A stretch of DNA of 64,000 nucleotides from Clostridioides difficile. Lineage in GTDB: Bacteria > Bacillota > Clostridia > Peptostreptococcales > Peptostreptococcaceae. Within the stretch, counting starts at the first letter, position 1. Each line of letters opens with the position of its first letter. A program made the position numbers and the translations under genes. The notes below the pieces were generated by a model. That model was not told the origin of the DNA and ran no database searches. It worked only from the letters and a program-made list of their open reading frames with translations. Positions 25,342 through 34,072 of the stretch are shown piece after piece. The stretch covers positions 1 to 64,000 of the forward strand of contig JABBZI010000020.1 in the NCBI GenBank assembly GCA_012955965.1. The letters are read 5' to 3'.

Positions 25342-27270
25342 TTACTCTTCAAGTAATCTTTTTGCTGTTGGGAACTGCTCTATATTTGTATGTGGTAAGA
25401 AGCAAGCAGATATAAATTCATCCATATAACTTGGGTATACACTAAGTTCAACATAAGTCATTTGATTACCTATTTCTTCAAGCTTATTTTTTGCATCTTT
25501 ACTTATAAGAGCTAAGTAAGAGCCAACAAGTGAACTATTTCCAATATAAGTAAATTTTTCTCTCTCAATATCAGGAAGTAATCCTATAATTATTGAGTTT
25601 TCTATGTCTAAGTTATTTCCTATACCTCCTGCTATATACACTCTATCTAATATACTAAAATCCATACCTAAGCTATCTACAAGAGTATATGCACCTGAAT
25701 ATATAGCTCCCTTAGCTCTAATGAAGTTATCTATATCAACTTCATTGACTACTATATCATTTTCTAAATCAAATTCTTCTTTAAATGCTAATACATATTC
25801 TCCTATCTCATGCTCATTAAATCTAACTCTCTTATTATCTAAATCCCTGTATATCTTACCTCTTCTATCTATTACACCTTTAGTAATCATTTGGCAAATT
25901 AAATCAATTATACCAGAACCACATATACCAACAGGAGCACATTCATCAATAATCTTTAATGTTGGCTCTAAAGTTTCTTTATCAATAGTTACTTTTTCTA
26001 TTGCTCCTGCTGATGCTCTCATTCCACAGCTTATGCCTCCACCTTCAAAGGCAGGTCCTGCTGAACATGCACAACTCATCATATAATCTTGATTGCCAAA
26101 TACTATCTCTCCATTAGTTCCTAAATCTATAAATAAAACATTTTCTTCACTTGACCATATACCTGCTGATAGTACACCTGCTGTTATATCTCCTCCTACA
26201 TAACTTGCAACAGATGGAGCTAAGTACACATATGCACTGTCATTTACAAAAAGACCTACATTTTCCCCCATCAGTTTTGGGGATTTTAAAAATGGAGGTA
26301 TGTAAGGCTCTTGTCTTAAGAAGTCTGTATACACACCTAAAAATAAGCTTGTCATGGTTGTATTTCCAGCAGCTACTAATGTAACTACATCCTCTTTATT
26401 TATGCCATTTCTTTCGTATATTGTTTTCAATAGAGGATTTATAGTTTCTTCAACTATAGCCTTATTAAGTGTCTCTAACCCATTTTTCTTAGTTGAATAT
26501 ATAATTCTATTTATAACATCTGCCCCGTATTTTATTTGTGCATTTCCAGAAGAAGCTTTATCTACTACTTCTTTTGAATATAAGTCAACTAGACATACAA
26601 CTACTGAAGTTGTACCAATATCTATTGCAATTCCATACAATGAATTTTCTTTGTTGCCTTCTTCTATATTTATAATTGTAAGCTTCTTTTGTTTTTGGAC
26701 ATAAGTTATTGTAACTTTAAAATCACTCTTTCTAAATATTGTTGGCATCTTTCTAAGTATATCTAGTCTAAAATCTATTTCATTATATCCTAGATTATTT
26801 CTAACGTATCTCTCTAATCTATCTACATCACTTATATTATCGTCTAAGTTCGGCTCTTCCATTTCTATGTATTTCTTTTTTATATTTGTTTTAAATTGAA
26901 GATTATGCTCTTCAATTATCTTTTTAGCTCTTTCAAAAATTTCTCTATCTTCTTTTTTATTACTACCTTCTATCTTCATACCATGCATAGAAGATGATAG
27001 TTTAGAAGGAACTTCAATTTCTATATCTGAGACTACTTTTGTACAACAAGCTAATATATAACCTTGCTCCCACTCGTCATCCGTTATATGTCTTGTTTTT
27101 TCTGTATCAACTTTCCCATTCAATAATTTTACCTTACATTTACCACAGGATACATTTCCATTACAAGGAGCATCTATAAATACATCTGCATTTCTTGCAA
27201 CCTCTAATAACACATCCCCCTCATTGCAATAAACTTCTTTATTGTTTGGTGTAAAAGTTACTTTTATCAT
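25342..27270 (-). CDS. acsV: Corrinoid-protein reductive activator AcsV (RACo)
   Basis: A 642-residue protein. An N-terminal [2Fe-2S] ferredoxin domain has APCNGNVSCGKCKVKLL plus a later Cys; a linker is followed by an ASKHA-type ATPase domain with AIDIGTTSVVVCLVDL, LFIDLGTNGEIV and a C-terminal VYIAGGIGNNLD motif. This matches the activator that uses ATP to push one electron into Co(II) of the corrinoid iron-sulfur protein (AcsCD), rescuing it for methyl transfer. It is downstream of gcvH behind a terminator-like hairpin and only 24 bp ahead of the first lipoyl-synthase-like gene, so it may head or continue an operon with the lipoylation genes. Confidence 0.92.
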   Translation of the reverse strand: MIKVTFTPNNKEVYCNEGDVLLEVARNADVFIDAPCNGNVSCGKCKVKLLNGKVDTEKTRHITDDEWEQGYILACCTKVVSDIEIEVPSKLSSSMHGMKIEGSNKKEDREIFERAKKIIEEHNLQFKTNIKKKYIEMEEPNLDDNISDVDRLERYVRNNLGYNEIDFRLDILRKMPTIFRKSDFKVTITYVQKQKKLTIINIEEGNKENSLYGIAIDIGTTSVVVCLVDLYSKEVVDKASSGNAQIKYGADVINRIIYSTKKNGLETLNKAIVEETINPLLKTIYERNGINKEDVVTLVAAGNTTMTSLFLGVYTDFLRQEPYIPPFLKSPKLMGENVGLFVNDSAYVYLAPSVASYVGGDITAGVLSAGIWSSEENVLFIDLGTNGEIVFGNQDYMMSCACSAGPAFEGGGISCGMRASAGAIEKVTIDKETLEPTLKIIDECAPVGICGSGIIDLICQMITKGVIDRRGKIYRDLDNKRVRFNEHEIGEYVLAFKEEFDLENDIVVNEVDIDNFIRAKGAIYSGAYTLVDSLGMDFSILDRVYIAGGIGNNLDIENSIIIGLLPDIEREKFTYIGNSSLVGSYLALISKDAKNKLEEIGNQMTYVELSVYPSYMDEFISACFLPHTNIEQFPTAKRLLEE

Positions 27271-27301
27271 ACTATCCCTCCCAATTTGTTCTATATATTA
27301 T

Positions 27302-27353
27302 AAAAGGAAAGTATAGCTAAATTTGCGTGCACTCAAATTTTACTATACTTTCC
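27302..27353. terminator. Long hairpin between gcvH and acsV
   Basis: GGAAAGTATAG (27306-27316) pairs with CTATACTTTCC (27343-27353), extended inward by AAATTTG/CAAATTT, giving a stem near 20 bp with a CCTTTTATAA tail on the minus strand. It should end or reduce transcription after gcvH. No clear promoter for acsV is visible between it and the gene, so partial read-through is likely. Confidence 0.75.
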
Positions 27354-27381
27354 CCAATTATAATAATATACTAATCTTTAA

Positions 27382-27759
27382 TTATTCTAATCCAGCCTCG
27401 TATTCTTTATCACTTAATAACGTATCAAGCTCAGCAACATCAGCTAGTTTTACTTTTAATATCCAGTTTTCGTATGGGTCTTCATTTATACATTCTGGCT
27501 CATCTTCTAATTTTTCATTAACTTCTAATACCTCACCATTAACAGGAGATATTAAATCAGAAGCTACTTTAGAAGATTCAACTACTCCAAAATCTACTCC
27601 CTTAGTTACAGTATCTTCTACTTCTGGTGTTTCAACAAATAATATTTCTCCTAATTGATCTTGAGCATAATCTGTTATACCTATATATACAACATCTCCA
27701 TCAATTACTTTCACCCACTCATGATCTTTAGAGTATTTTAATTCTGGTAATAATTTCAT
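27382..27759 (-). CDS. gcvH: Glycine cleavage system H protein
   Basis: A 125-residue lipoyl carrier. The lipoylation loop reads VVESSKVASDLISPVNGEV with the modified Lys, and KYSKDHEWV and NWILKVKL mark the N- and C-terminal parts. Lipoyl-GcvH shuttles the aminomethyl group between the P, T and L proteins. The other cleavage-system proteins (P, T) are not in the window, but the L protein (lpdA) is in the same cluster, so the carrier ties methylene-tetrahydrofolate made by the WL pathway to glycine. It lies 86 bp after acsB. Confidence 0.96.
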   Translation of the reverse strand: MKLLPELKYSKDHEWVKVIDGDVVYIGITDYAQDQLGEILFVETPEVEDTVTKGVDFGVVESSKVASDLISPVNGEVLEVNEKLEDEPECINEDPYENWILKVKLADVAELDTLLSDKEYEAGLE

Positions 27760-27845
27760 TTCAATAGACCCCCAATATTATATTATTGATTAAATTATTT
27801 AAATCATATTAATATTATATCACACTATTTTAAATTTTCCATCAA

Positions 27846-29972
27846 TTACATTACACTTTCCATAGCTAATGCTGGATGACCTTTTTCTTCTAAGAAAGCT
27901 AATACACCTTCAGAATCATCAGCTATAGTTTCATCACAAACCATATCACAGAAGTTTTCTATTCCAGTCATTTCTTTAACTGTAGCATTTAATTTATCAG
28001 CTACATAATCTTTTAATTCTTTTGGCATCCAAACTATTCTTTCTGGTCCACCTTCTGCATAAGCAAACTTTTTAGAAGATATGAAATGTCTTCCATGTCC
28101 CATGAATCCTGGAGTTTGAACTCCTCCACCTGTCATAGAAGCAAGTTCTCCGAAAGTCATACCAACTGGAGTAACACTTGGGAACTCTCTATTAACTACA
28201 ACAAATCCGTTTGCTTCTGGCATTATACCACAGATACACTCGAAGCATCCACAAGAAGTCATAGGGTCTTCTAATATAGAGTATAATGTAACAGCTTCAA
28301 CTGCACCTTGAGATATTTGGTTTACAGTTTCGTTTACTGAATTCCATACACCTGTTCTATCGTCTAAGCACTCGCCTTTTTCTATTGGTTGACAAGGTCC
28401 TGTTGGGTCTAGTTCTTTAGTAGCCTTAGCATCTAACCAGCTAACTGCTCCACAAAGACCAAGTCTTTCAGGAGTAACAACACAAACGTGAGCTGGTGCA
28501 AATGATTGACATAAGTTACAAGAATAGAAAGTTTCAACACTCTCATCAACTAATGAAGCTAATCTTTCATCTCTAGCATTGTACTTAGCTATTGCTTCAC
28601 CTTTTAATTCAGAAACTTTATCAGCATCTGTAATTATAGTTATTTCACACTTATCAACTACTGATTCAAATTCATCTAACATCTTAGCATATAAAACTTC
28701 TCCTATATGCTCAAGTCTAAATCCTTTATCAAATGCATCTTTAGAGATTCTTACCCAAGCCATATCTCTTTGTCCAACGTGCATTACACCTTCTATATAG
28801 TTTAAGAAGTAGTGGAAACGTCTTTCAAGTACTGGCTCGAAATCTTCTTGCATGTTTTTACCAGCTATCTTAACTATTACAGCAAGTGGTAATCTCAATA
28901 CACCATCTGCTTCAACTTCATCTATATTTGGTCCTATTATTTCTATCTTATGGTCTTCAACTTCTGCTGCTTCTTTCTTAACAACAAGTTCCCAAGCTTC
29001 AGTTCTATTTCCACCAAACTCAGCAAACATGTCACTCTTTCTAATTCTCTCACCTTCAAATGCTGCTGCAAATGAAACTGGGATAGGTATTTCAGTAACT
29101 TTTATTTTTATTCCTCTAGCTTCTAATGAAGTAGCTACTATCTTATCATAATCTTTTTGAGTTAATAAGTTCATTGGAACTTCAAGAACTGTTTGGTCAG
29201 TTACAACTGGGAATCCTAAAGCTATTGCTCCAGCACCTGCAGATACAACTAATTCACTTAATGGTCCAAATGCATTAACAAATGCAGGAACTCTATTAGA
29301 TGTGTACTCTAATAATCCATTTAAATCACCAGGAGTTAATCCACCGAATATTAATGCTGCTCTTACTGCAACAGATACAACGTGGATAACAGAAGTTACA
29401 TCGTATCCTAGAGGTATGACTCTTAGTTCAAGACCCATTTTTACTCCAGCTTCTATAGCTTGGTCTATAACTTTACCAACTAAGAAAGTTAATAAACCTT
29501 TAGATTGGTAATCTTTTATAACTTTTGCTGCTGATTCAGCATCAGGACATTCACCAAGAACAACTGCAACACCAGGTATGTCTCCTGTAACTAGTGGTAC
29601 ACCAAGTGATCTGATTATAGGGTCAGTTATATGACCTGCACATGGCTCACTATATGGAGCATCCATAGTTGAGTATTTTAATGCTTCAATTACTTCTGCA
29701 GCTAAAGCTGTAGCTAAACCAGCATTAAAAGCATGTTCTAATAAATGAGTTCTGTTTATTAAAGATTTTACTACTTCTAAAGCACCTTCTAAGTCCCCTA
29801 AAGTATTCATTTTTTGTCCTGTTGCAGCATATATACAAGGTAATGAGTATGCTGTATCAGGGAAAGCAACTTTATGTTCTTTTCCGTTTTTTTCTATAGC
29901 TTCAGCTAGCATAGCTTGAGCTGCACCTAAAGCTTGTTCTGACCCTGTAAAGATTATATTATATAGATTCAT
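27846..29972 (-). CDS. acsB: Acetyl-CoA synthase catalytic subunit AcsB
   Basis: A 708-residue CODH/ACS acetyl-CoA synthase. The nickel A-cluster ligands are visible: CNLCQSFAPAHVCVV, GLCGAVSWLDA and CGCFECICG, followed by the GFMGHGRHFISSKKFA region near the C-terminus. It joins the methyl group from the corrinoid protein, CO from CooS and coenzyme A. Length agrees with the bacterial enzyme (about 710-730 aa). It is near the end of the WL operon, after acsE and before gcvH. Nickel insertion probably depends on the CooC/AcsF-type ATPases encoded in the same cluster. Confidence 0.98.
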   Translation of the reverse strand: MNLYNIIFTGSEQALGAAQAMLAEAIEKNGKEHKVAFPDTAYSLPCIYAATGQKMNTLGDLEGALEVVKSLINRTHLLEHAFNAGLATALAAEVIEALKYSTMDAPYSEPCAGHITDPIIRSLGVPLVTGDIPGVAVVLGECPDAESAAKVIKDYQSKGLLTFLVGKVIDQAIEAGVKMGLELRVIPLGYDVTSVIHVVSVAVRAALIFGGLTPGDLNGLLEYTSNRVPAFVNAFGPLSELVVSAGAGAIALGFPVVTDQTVLEVPMNLLTQKDYDKIVATSLEARGIKIKVTEIPIPVSFAAAFEGERIRKSDMFAEFGGNRTEAWELVVKKEAAEVEDHKIEIIGPNIDEVEADGVLRLPLAVIVKIAGKNMQEDFEPVLERRFHYFLNYIEGVMHVGQRDMAWVRISKDAFDKGFRLEHIGEVLYAKMLDEFESVVDKCEITIITDADKVSELKGEAIAKYNARDERLASLVDESVETFYSCNLCQSFAPAHVCVVTPERLGLCGAVSWLDAKATKELDPTGPCQPIEKGECLDDRTGVWNSVNETVNQISQGAVEAVTLYSILEDPMTSCGCFECICGIMPEANGFVVVNREFPSVTPVGMTFGELASMTGGGVQTPGFMGHGRHFISSKKFAYAEGGPERIVWMPKELKDYVADKLNATVKEMTGIENFCDMVCDETIADDSEGVLAFLEEKGHPALAMESVM

Positions 29973-30028
29973 TCTATTTCCCCCTTTAATATTTACACCT
30001 ATTTTTTATTAACTATACCCTAAAAACC

Positions 30029-30835
30029 CTAGAAAGCAAATCCACCTTCATTTAACTCTAAGAAAGAGTCTGCATATAAAGATGCCCCATTGATTATGTC
30101 ACAAGATTTTACAGTTTTCATTAATTCTGGGTCACATGGATTCATTATAGCTGAACTAAATCCATTAGCCATTGCCATTGCTAAGAATGCACTATCTAAA
30201 ACAGGTCTAACATGTTTAGGACATCCATTAGATACGTTAGATAATCCTCCTGTAGTTAAAAGTCCCATCTCAGTCATCATTTTTATAGCTTCTAAAACTT
30301 CTACTTGTTTTTCTTGCATACCTTTTATAACTAAGCATAATGGGTCGAATAATATATCAGTTGGCTCCATTCCTAACATTAAACCTTTTTCTAATATTTC
30401 TTGGCAGTAAGCCATACGCTCATCATTATCTCTTGGGATACCTTCTTTTGCACATAAACCTATAACCATTGATTCATATTCAGCTGCTATATCTATTAAA
30501 TCAAATCTTGAACCAGCATCAGCAGAGTTTATTATTGGTTTTGCATTAGTTCTATCATAAACTTTAAGTCCAGCTTCGATAGCTTTTTTATTAGCTGTAT
30601 CTAGTGCTATAGGAACATTGTTGAACTCAGATTGAAGTAATTTGATTCCCCATGTCATTATTTCTTCGCCATCTCTTTCAGCAGGTCCTATGTTGAAATC
30701 TATATAATGTGCTCCTGCTTCTAATTGTTCTTTTGCTCTTTTTAATATTGGAGCTGGATCTCTTTCTGCTAATGCCTTTCTTATTGAAGGTGAGATACAG
30801 TGTATTCTTTCACCTATAATCATAAATTTTTCCAT
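30029..30835 (-). CDS. acsE: Methyltetrahydrofolate:corrinoid/iron-sulfur protein methyltransferase AcsE
   Basis: A 268-residue pterin-binding TIM-barrel protein that moves the methyl group of methyl-tetrahydrofolate to Co(I) of AcsCD. Visible family features are IIGERIHCISPSIRKAL, GAHYIDFNIGPAE, PIALDTANKKAIEAGL, KPIINSADAG and the LLTTGGLSNVSNG loop. Length is standard. AAGGGGGACATTATAA precedes the ATG. It lies between acsC and acsB. Confidence 0.97.
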   Translation of the reverse strand: MEKFMIIGERIHCISPSIRKALAERDPAPILKRAKEQLEAGAHYIDFNIGPAERDGEEIMTWGIKLLQSEFNNVPIALDTANKKAIEAGLKVYDRTNAKPIINSADAGSRFDLIDIAAEYESMVIGLCAKEGIPRDNDERMAYCQEILEKGLMLGMEPTDILFDPLCLVIKGMQEKQVEVLEAIKMMTEMGLLTTGGLSNVSNGCPKHVRPVLDSAFLAMAMANGFSSAIMNPCDPELMKTVKSCDIINGASLYADSFLELNEGGFAF

Positions 30836-30884
30836 TTATAATGTCCCCCTTTAAATTTAATATTAATAGTTAGTTAATATTTTA

Positions 30885-32252
30885 TTAGTTTGTTTGGCAT
30901 GCTTTTTCTTGGTATCCTTTTAAGAACTTAGGTAATTCCATAGATTCTTCTGGTCCTATAACTACACTCCATCCTGGTAAGTTGTCTTCTATATCACCTT
31001 TAAGTACTGCAACTTTTCCTGGAATGATAAGGTCTTTACAATTAGTTACTTCTTCTACTTTACTTTCTTTAATGAAAGCAGAGATTGAGTTTCCACCAAA
31101 TTTACCAGCAGCCCAAGATGTAAGAACTGAATATCCACCTGCATCTGGTATTACTAACCATACTGGAACTTTTGATCTTTCTATGTCTCCAGCAACTATG
31201 AAGTAAGTTAATGCAAAGTCAACAGTAACTAATACTGGAGAGTTTTCATCTGGGTTATTGATTGGATAAATCTTTGGTTCAACTCTCATTGGTCTTTGTG
31301 GGTCAGTGTATATATTTTGTCTTAGTGCAAATAATGGTAATGCCTTAGCATAACTAATATCATCTATTACTATTATAGAACCATATTTTATAGTAAATAT
31401 TGATGATAAAGCAATTTCCATCATAGGGTTAGAATTAGATAATCTATTTGCAAATACTATTGAAGGATATCCAAATGTTCTATCTTGTTCTTTTAAAGCT
31501 ATTCTTCTAACTTGTATAGCATTAGTGTAAGTATCTTTTATGTTTTCTCCTGTTACATCTAATACTAATTCTTTATATCCAGCAGCTTGAACTAATTCAA
31601 CTGTTTCATATAATTCTTCTAGGCTACCAGCTTTTACACCTAATGGTAAGCTTGCTCCTTTAACTGCTTCTATCATATCTTTGTAGTTTTCTTTAGTTGC
31701 TCCATATACCATTGGTCTAGTATCTTTTAATACTTCAACAGCTTCTTTAACTACTTGTGCATCATCACAAGCTAAAATGTAAGCTACTTCTAATCCACTA
31801 CCTTTTATTTTATCTATTAATTTTAAATATGCGTCTTTATCTCCACAATACTCTAAAACAACCATTTCAACTTTCATTTGTTCACCAATTCTTATATAGT
31901 CAACTTTTTTCATGTTAGCTATTTTAGAATCTACTGCTTCATCACTCATACAAGTACAGAATGAAACTGCATATCTATTTCTACTTACTAATGTTTTTTC
32001 ATGTCTAAATAATACTGTTTCTCCACCTAGTTCATATTCAGATGCACCAGTACCAACTTTTAAAGCTTTCATTAAAGGTGCTGTAGCTTCTGATAATTTC
32101 GCTATAGCGTCATCAGACATGTGTGGGCATTTACCTACTTCTACAGCTCCTGAAGCAACCTTCATAGAGAAAGCCATACAAGTTGGGAATCCACAATCCT
32201 TACAGTTTTTCTTTGGTGTTAATTTAAATATATCTAAAGCTTTTAATGCCAT
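30885..32252 (-). CDS. acsC: Corrinoid/iron-sulfur protein large subunit AcsC
   Basis: A 455-residue CFeSP gamma subunit. The N-terminal [4Fe-4S] motif CKDCGFPTCMAFSMKVASG and the C-terminal cobalamin-binding domain (VIPDAGGYSVLTSWAAGKFGG) are present, with a TIM barrel between. Together with AcsD it carries the methyl group on cobalamin from AcsE to AcsB. A GGGGGAAAAAAT site precedes the ATG. It is adjacent to acsD (31 bp) and acsE. Confidence 0.97.
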   Translation of the reverse strand: MALKALDIFKLTPKKNCKDCGFPTCMAFSMKVASGAVEVGKCPHMSDDAIAKLSEATAPLMKALKVGTGASEYELGGETVLFRHEKTLVSRNRYAVSFCTCMSDEAVDSKIANMKKVDYIRIGEQMKVEMVVLEYCGDKDAYLKLIDKIKGSGLEVAYILACDDAQVVKEAVEVLKDTRPMVYGATKENYKDMIEAVKGASLPLGVKAGSLEELYETVELVQAAGYKELVLDVTGENIKDTYTNAIQVRRIALKEQDRTFGYPSIVFANRLSNSNPMMEIALSSIFTIKYGSIIVIDDISYAKALPLFALRQNIYTDPQRPMRVEPKIYPINNPDENSPVLVTVDFALTYFIVAGDIERSKVPVWLVIPDAGGYSVLTSWAAGKFGGNSISAFIKESKVEEVTNCKDLIIPGKVAVLKGDIEDNLPGWSVVIGPEESMELPKFLKGYQEKACQTN

Positions 32253-32282
32253 TATTTTTTCCCCCTAACCTTAACAATTTAA

Positions 32283-33227
32283 TTAAGCTAATGCGTTAAC
32301 CAATTCTTTTATAGTTTCTATTGATTTTGGATGACGAAGTATAACTGCGTTTGAACCACCTACTAAAACACTTGCTGCAGTTGAAACTTCCATTGCTATA
32401 GTTCTTTCTTCTGGACAACCCCAATCTGGCTCATCTTCTATTGGAGCTATAGCTTCTTTAACATGACCTACTTCAAAAGCTACTGGTGTTATGATAGGCA
32501 TTTGTAATGTCTTATCATTTTGACCAAATGCTGCAAGTCTAATTCTATCCATAGTAGATGCAACATACTCATATCCATAACCAACTGCTGAACATCCAAC
32601 ATTCATAACTATATTTTCACCTTTAACGCCTAATTGAGTTAACAGTACGTTTAATTGTTTAGCTAGGTTTATATCAACAGAAGATTCAGCTCCAACTTTG
32701 TGTGCATAAGCCATACCAGCTGATGCTCCTACTCCTTTGTAGTTATCTTCTACTGCTGACATAAATAAGCAGTTATGCCCATCTAATGTTTGAGCTAATT
32801 TTTCAAACAATTTACCATCTTTTTCATGGTTTCCTGAACCTGCTACAACTAAAGGTAACTCTATTACTTCAATTACTGCTTTAGCTACATCAGCACATTC
32901 ATCAACTGACTTATCTAATCCATTTGGGTCAGAACCATCAAATTTTAAGCAAATAAAGTCTGCTTGTGTATTAGCTTCAACATATTTAGCCCATTCTACT
33001 GGACACTTAGCTACATCTTTGTATAACTCTTTATATGAATCAGTCCAGCTTTCAGGATAAACGTCTGATATTTGTATACCTATTTTTGGAGAATTCCCTA
33101 CTTCTCCATCAAAACTATAAAAAGGTAATACATTTTCTCCACCTAATTTAATTGCCTTTTCCCCTATTCCTACTTCAACTTCTGATATTTTTCCAGAATA
33201 TTTTTGAGTAGACATTTTAAATGCCAT
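32283..33227 (-). CDS. acsD: Corrinoid/iron-sulfur protein small subunit AcsD
   Basis: A 314-residue CFeSP delta subunit, a TIM barrel without Fe-S cysteines that pairs with AcsC. Recognisable segments include KYSGKISEVEVGIG at the N-terminus, LPLVVAGSGNHEKDG, MNVGCSAVGYGYEYVAS and TIAMEVSTAASVLVGGSNA near the C-terminus. Located between the AcsF/CooC-type ATPase gene and acsC, in the order usual for acetogen-type clusters. Confidence 0.96.
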   Translation of the reverse strand: MAFKMSTQKYSGKISEVEVGIGEKAIKLGGENVLPFYSFDGEVGNSPKIGIQISDVYPESWTDSYKELYKDVAKCPVEWAKYVEANTQADFICLKFDGSDPNGLDKSVDECADVAKAVIEVIELPLVVAGSGNHEKDGKLFEKLAQTLDGHNCLFMSAVEDNYKGVGASAGMAYAHKVGAESSVDINLAKQLNVLLTQLGVKGENIVMNVGCSAVGYGYEYVASTMDRIRLAAFGQNDKTLQMPIITPVAFEVGHVKEAIAPIEDEPDWGCPEERTIAMEVSTAASVLVGGSNAVILRHPKSIETIKELVNALA

Positions 33228-33246
33228 ATTTTTTTCCCCCTTAAAC

Positions 33247-34017
33247 CTATTTTAATTCTAATTTAGCAAAAATCTCTTTCATAGCTACTTTAGATTTTGA
33301 ATCTTCAGGTAAATTAACTAAAGGAATACCTGTAGAGTCATATTCATATATCAATTCATCCATAGGTACAACACCGATTAACTCTAGGTTATGCTTTTCA
33401 ATTTCTTCTTTAACACCATCATTCATAACCCCATTTGGAACTTTATTTACAATTAGAAGTATTCTTCCAACATTTAACTTCAGTTCCTCAGCTAAGTCTC
33501 TTATTCTAGCAACAGCTTGTATGCTACGTCTTGAGCAATCACTAACCAATAAAAGTGTATCAACATGTCTAGTGACTTTTCTGCTTAAGTGTTCCATACC
33601 AGCTTCGTTGTCCATGACTAAGTATTTGTAATGACCAGATATTTTGTTTACTTGTTCTCTAAGTATTCCATTTACAAAACAGTAACACCCTTCACCTTCT
33701 GATCTACCCATTACTAATAAGTCATATCCTTCGCCTTCTTCAATTATAGAATTTAATCTAAATTGTAGATATTGTGCTTTTGTCATACCACCAGGGAATG
33801 CATTGCCTAACTTTTCTCTTTGATTTACTTCTTCTCTTATTTCTCCTATCGTTGCTTCAACTTCGATACCTAATACTTCATTTATATTAGCATTGGCATC
33901 AGCATCAACAACTAATACTGGTCCCTTATTGTCCTTAACCAAATAATCAATCAAAAGCCCTGTGAGACTTGTTTTACCAGTTCCACCTTTTCCTGCAACA
34001 GCTATATTGTATCCCAT
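33247..34017 (-). CDS. CooC/AcsF-type nickel-insertion ATPase (second copy)
   Basis: A 256-residue MinD/CooC-family P-loop ATPase. Deviant Walker A AVAGKGGTGKTSL is at the N-terminus, and GEGCYCFVNGILREQV carries the CxC metal-binding motif of CooC dimers. A MDNEAGMEHLSRK switch region follows. Proteins of this type load nickel into CODH or the A-cluster of AcsB. The window has another CooC beside cooS (40.7-41.5 kb); this copy, next to acsD and acsB, is the better candidate for AcsF, the ACS-specific maturation factor. That division of labour is inference. Confidence 0.9.
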   Translation of the reverse strand: MGYNIAVAGKGGTGKTSLTGLLIDYLVKDNKGPVLVVDADANANINEVLGIEVEATIGEIREEVNQREKLGNAFPGGMTKAQYLQFRLNSIIEEGEGYDLLVMGRSEGEGCYCFVNGILREQVNKISGHYKYLVMDNEAGMEHLSRKVTRHVDTLLLVSDCSRRSIQAVARIRDLAEELKLNVGRILLIVNKVPNGVMNDGVKEEIEKHNLELIGVVPMDELIYEYDSTGIPLVNLPEDSKSKVAMKEIFAKLELK

Positions 34018-34072
34018 TTTAAGACTTCCCCCTTAAATCTAGCCACAGAGCCTTATGTACTCTGTTTACGTA

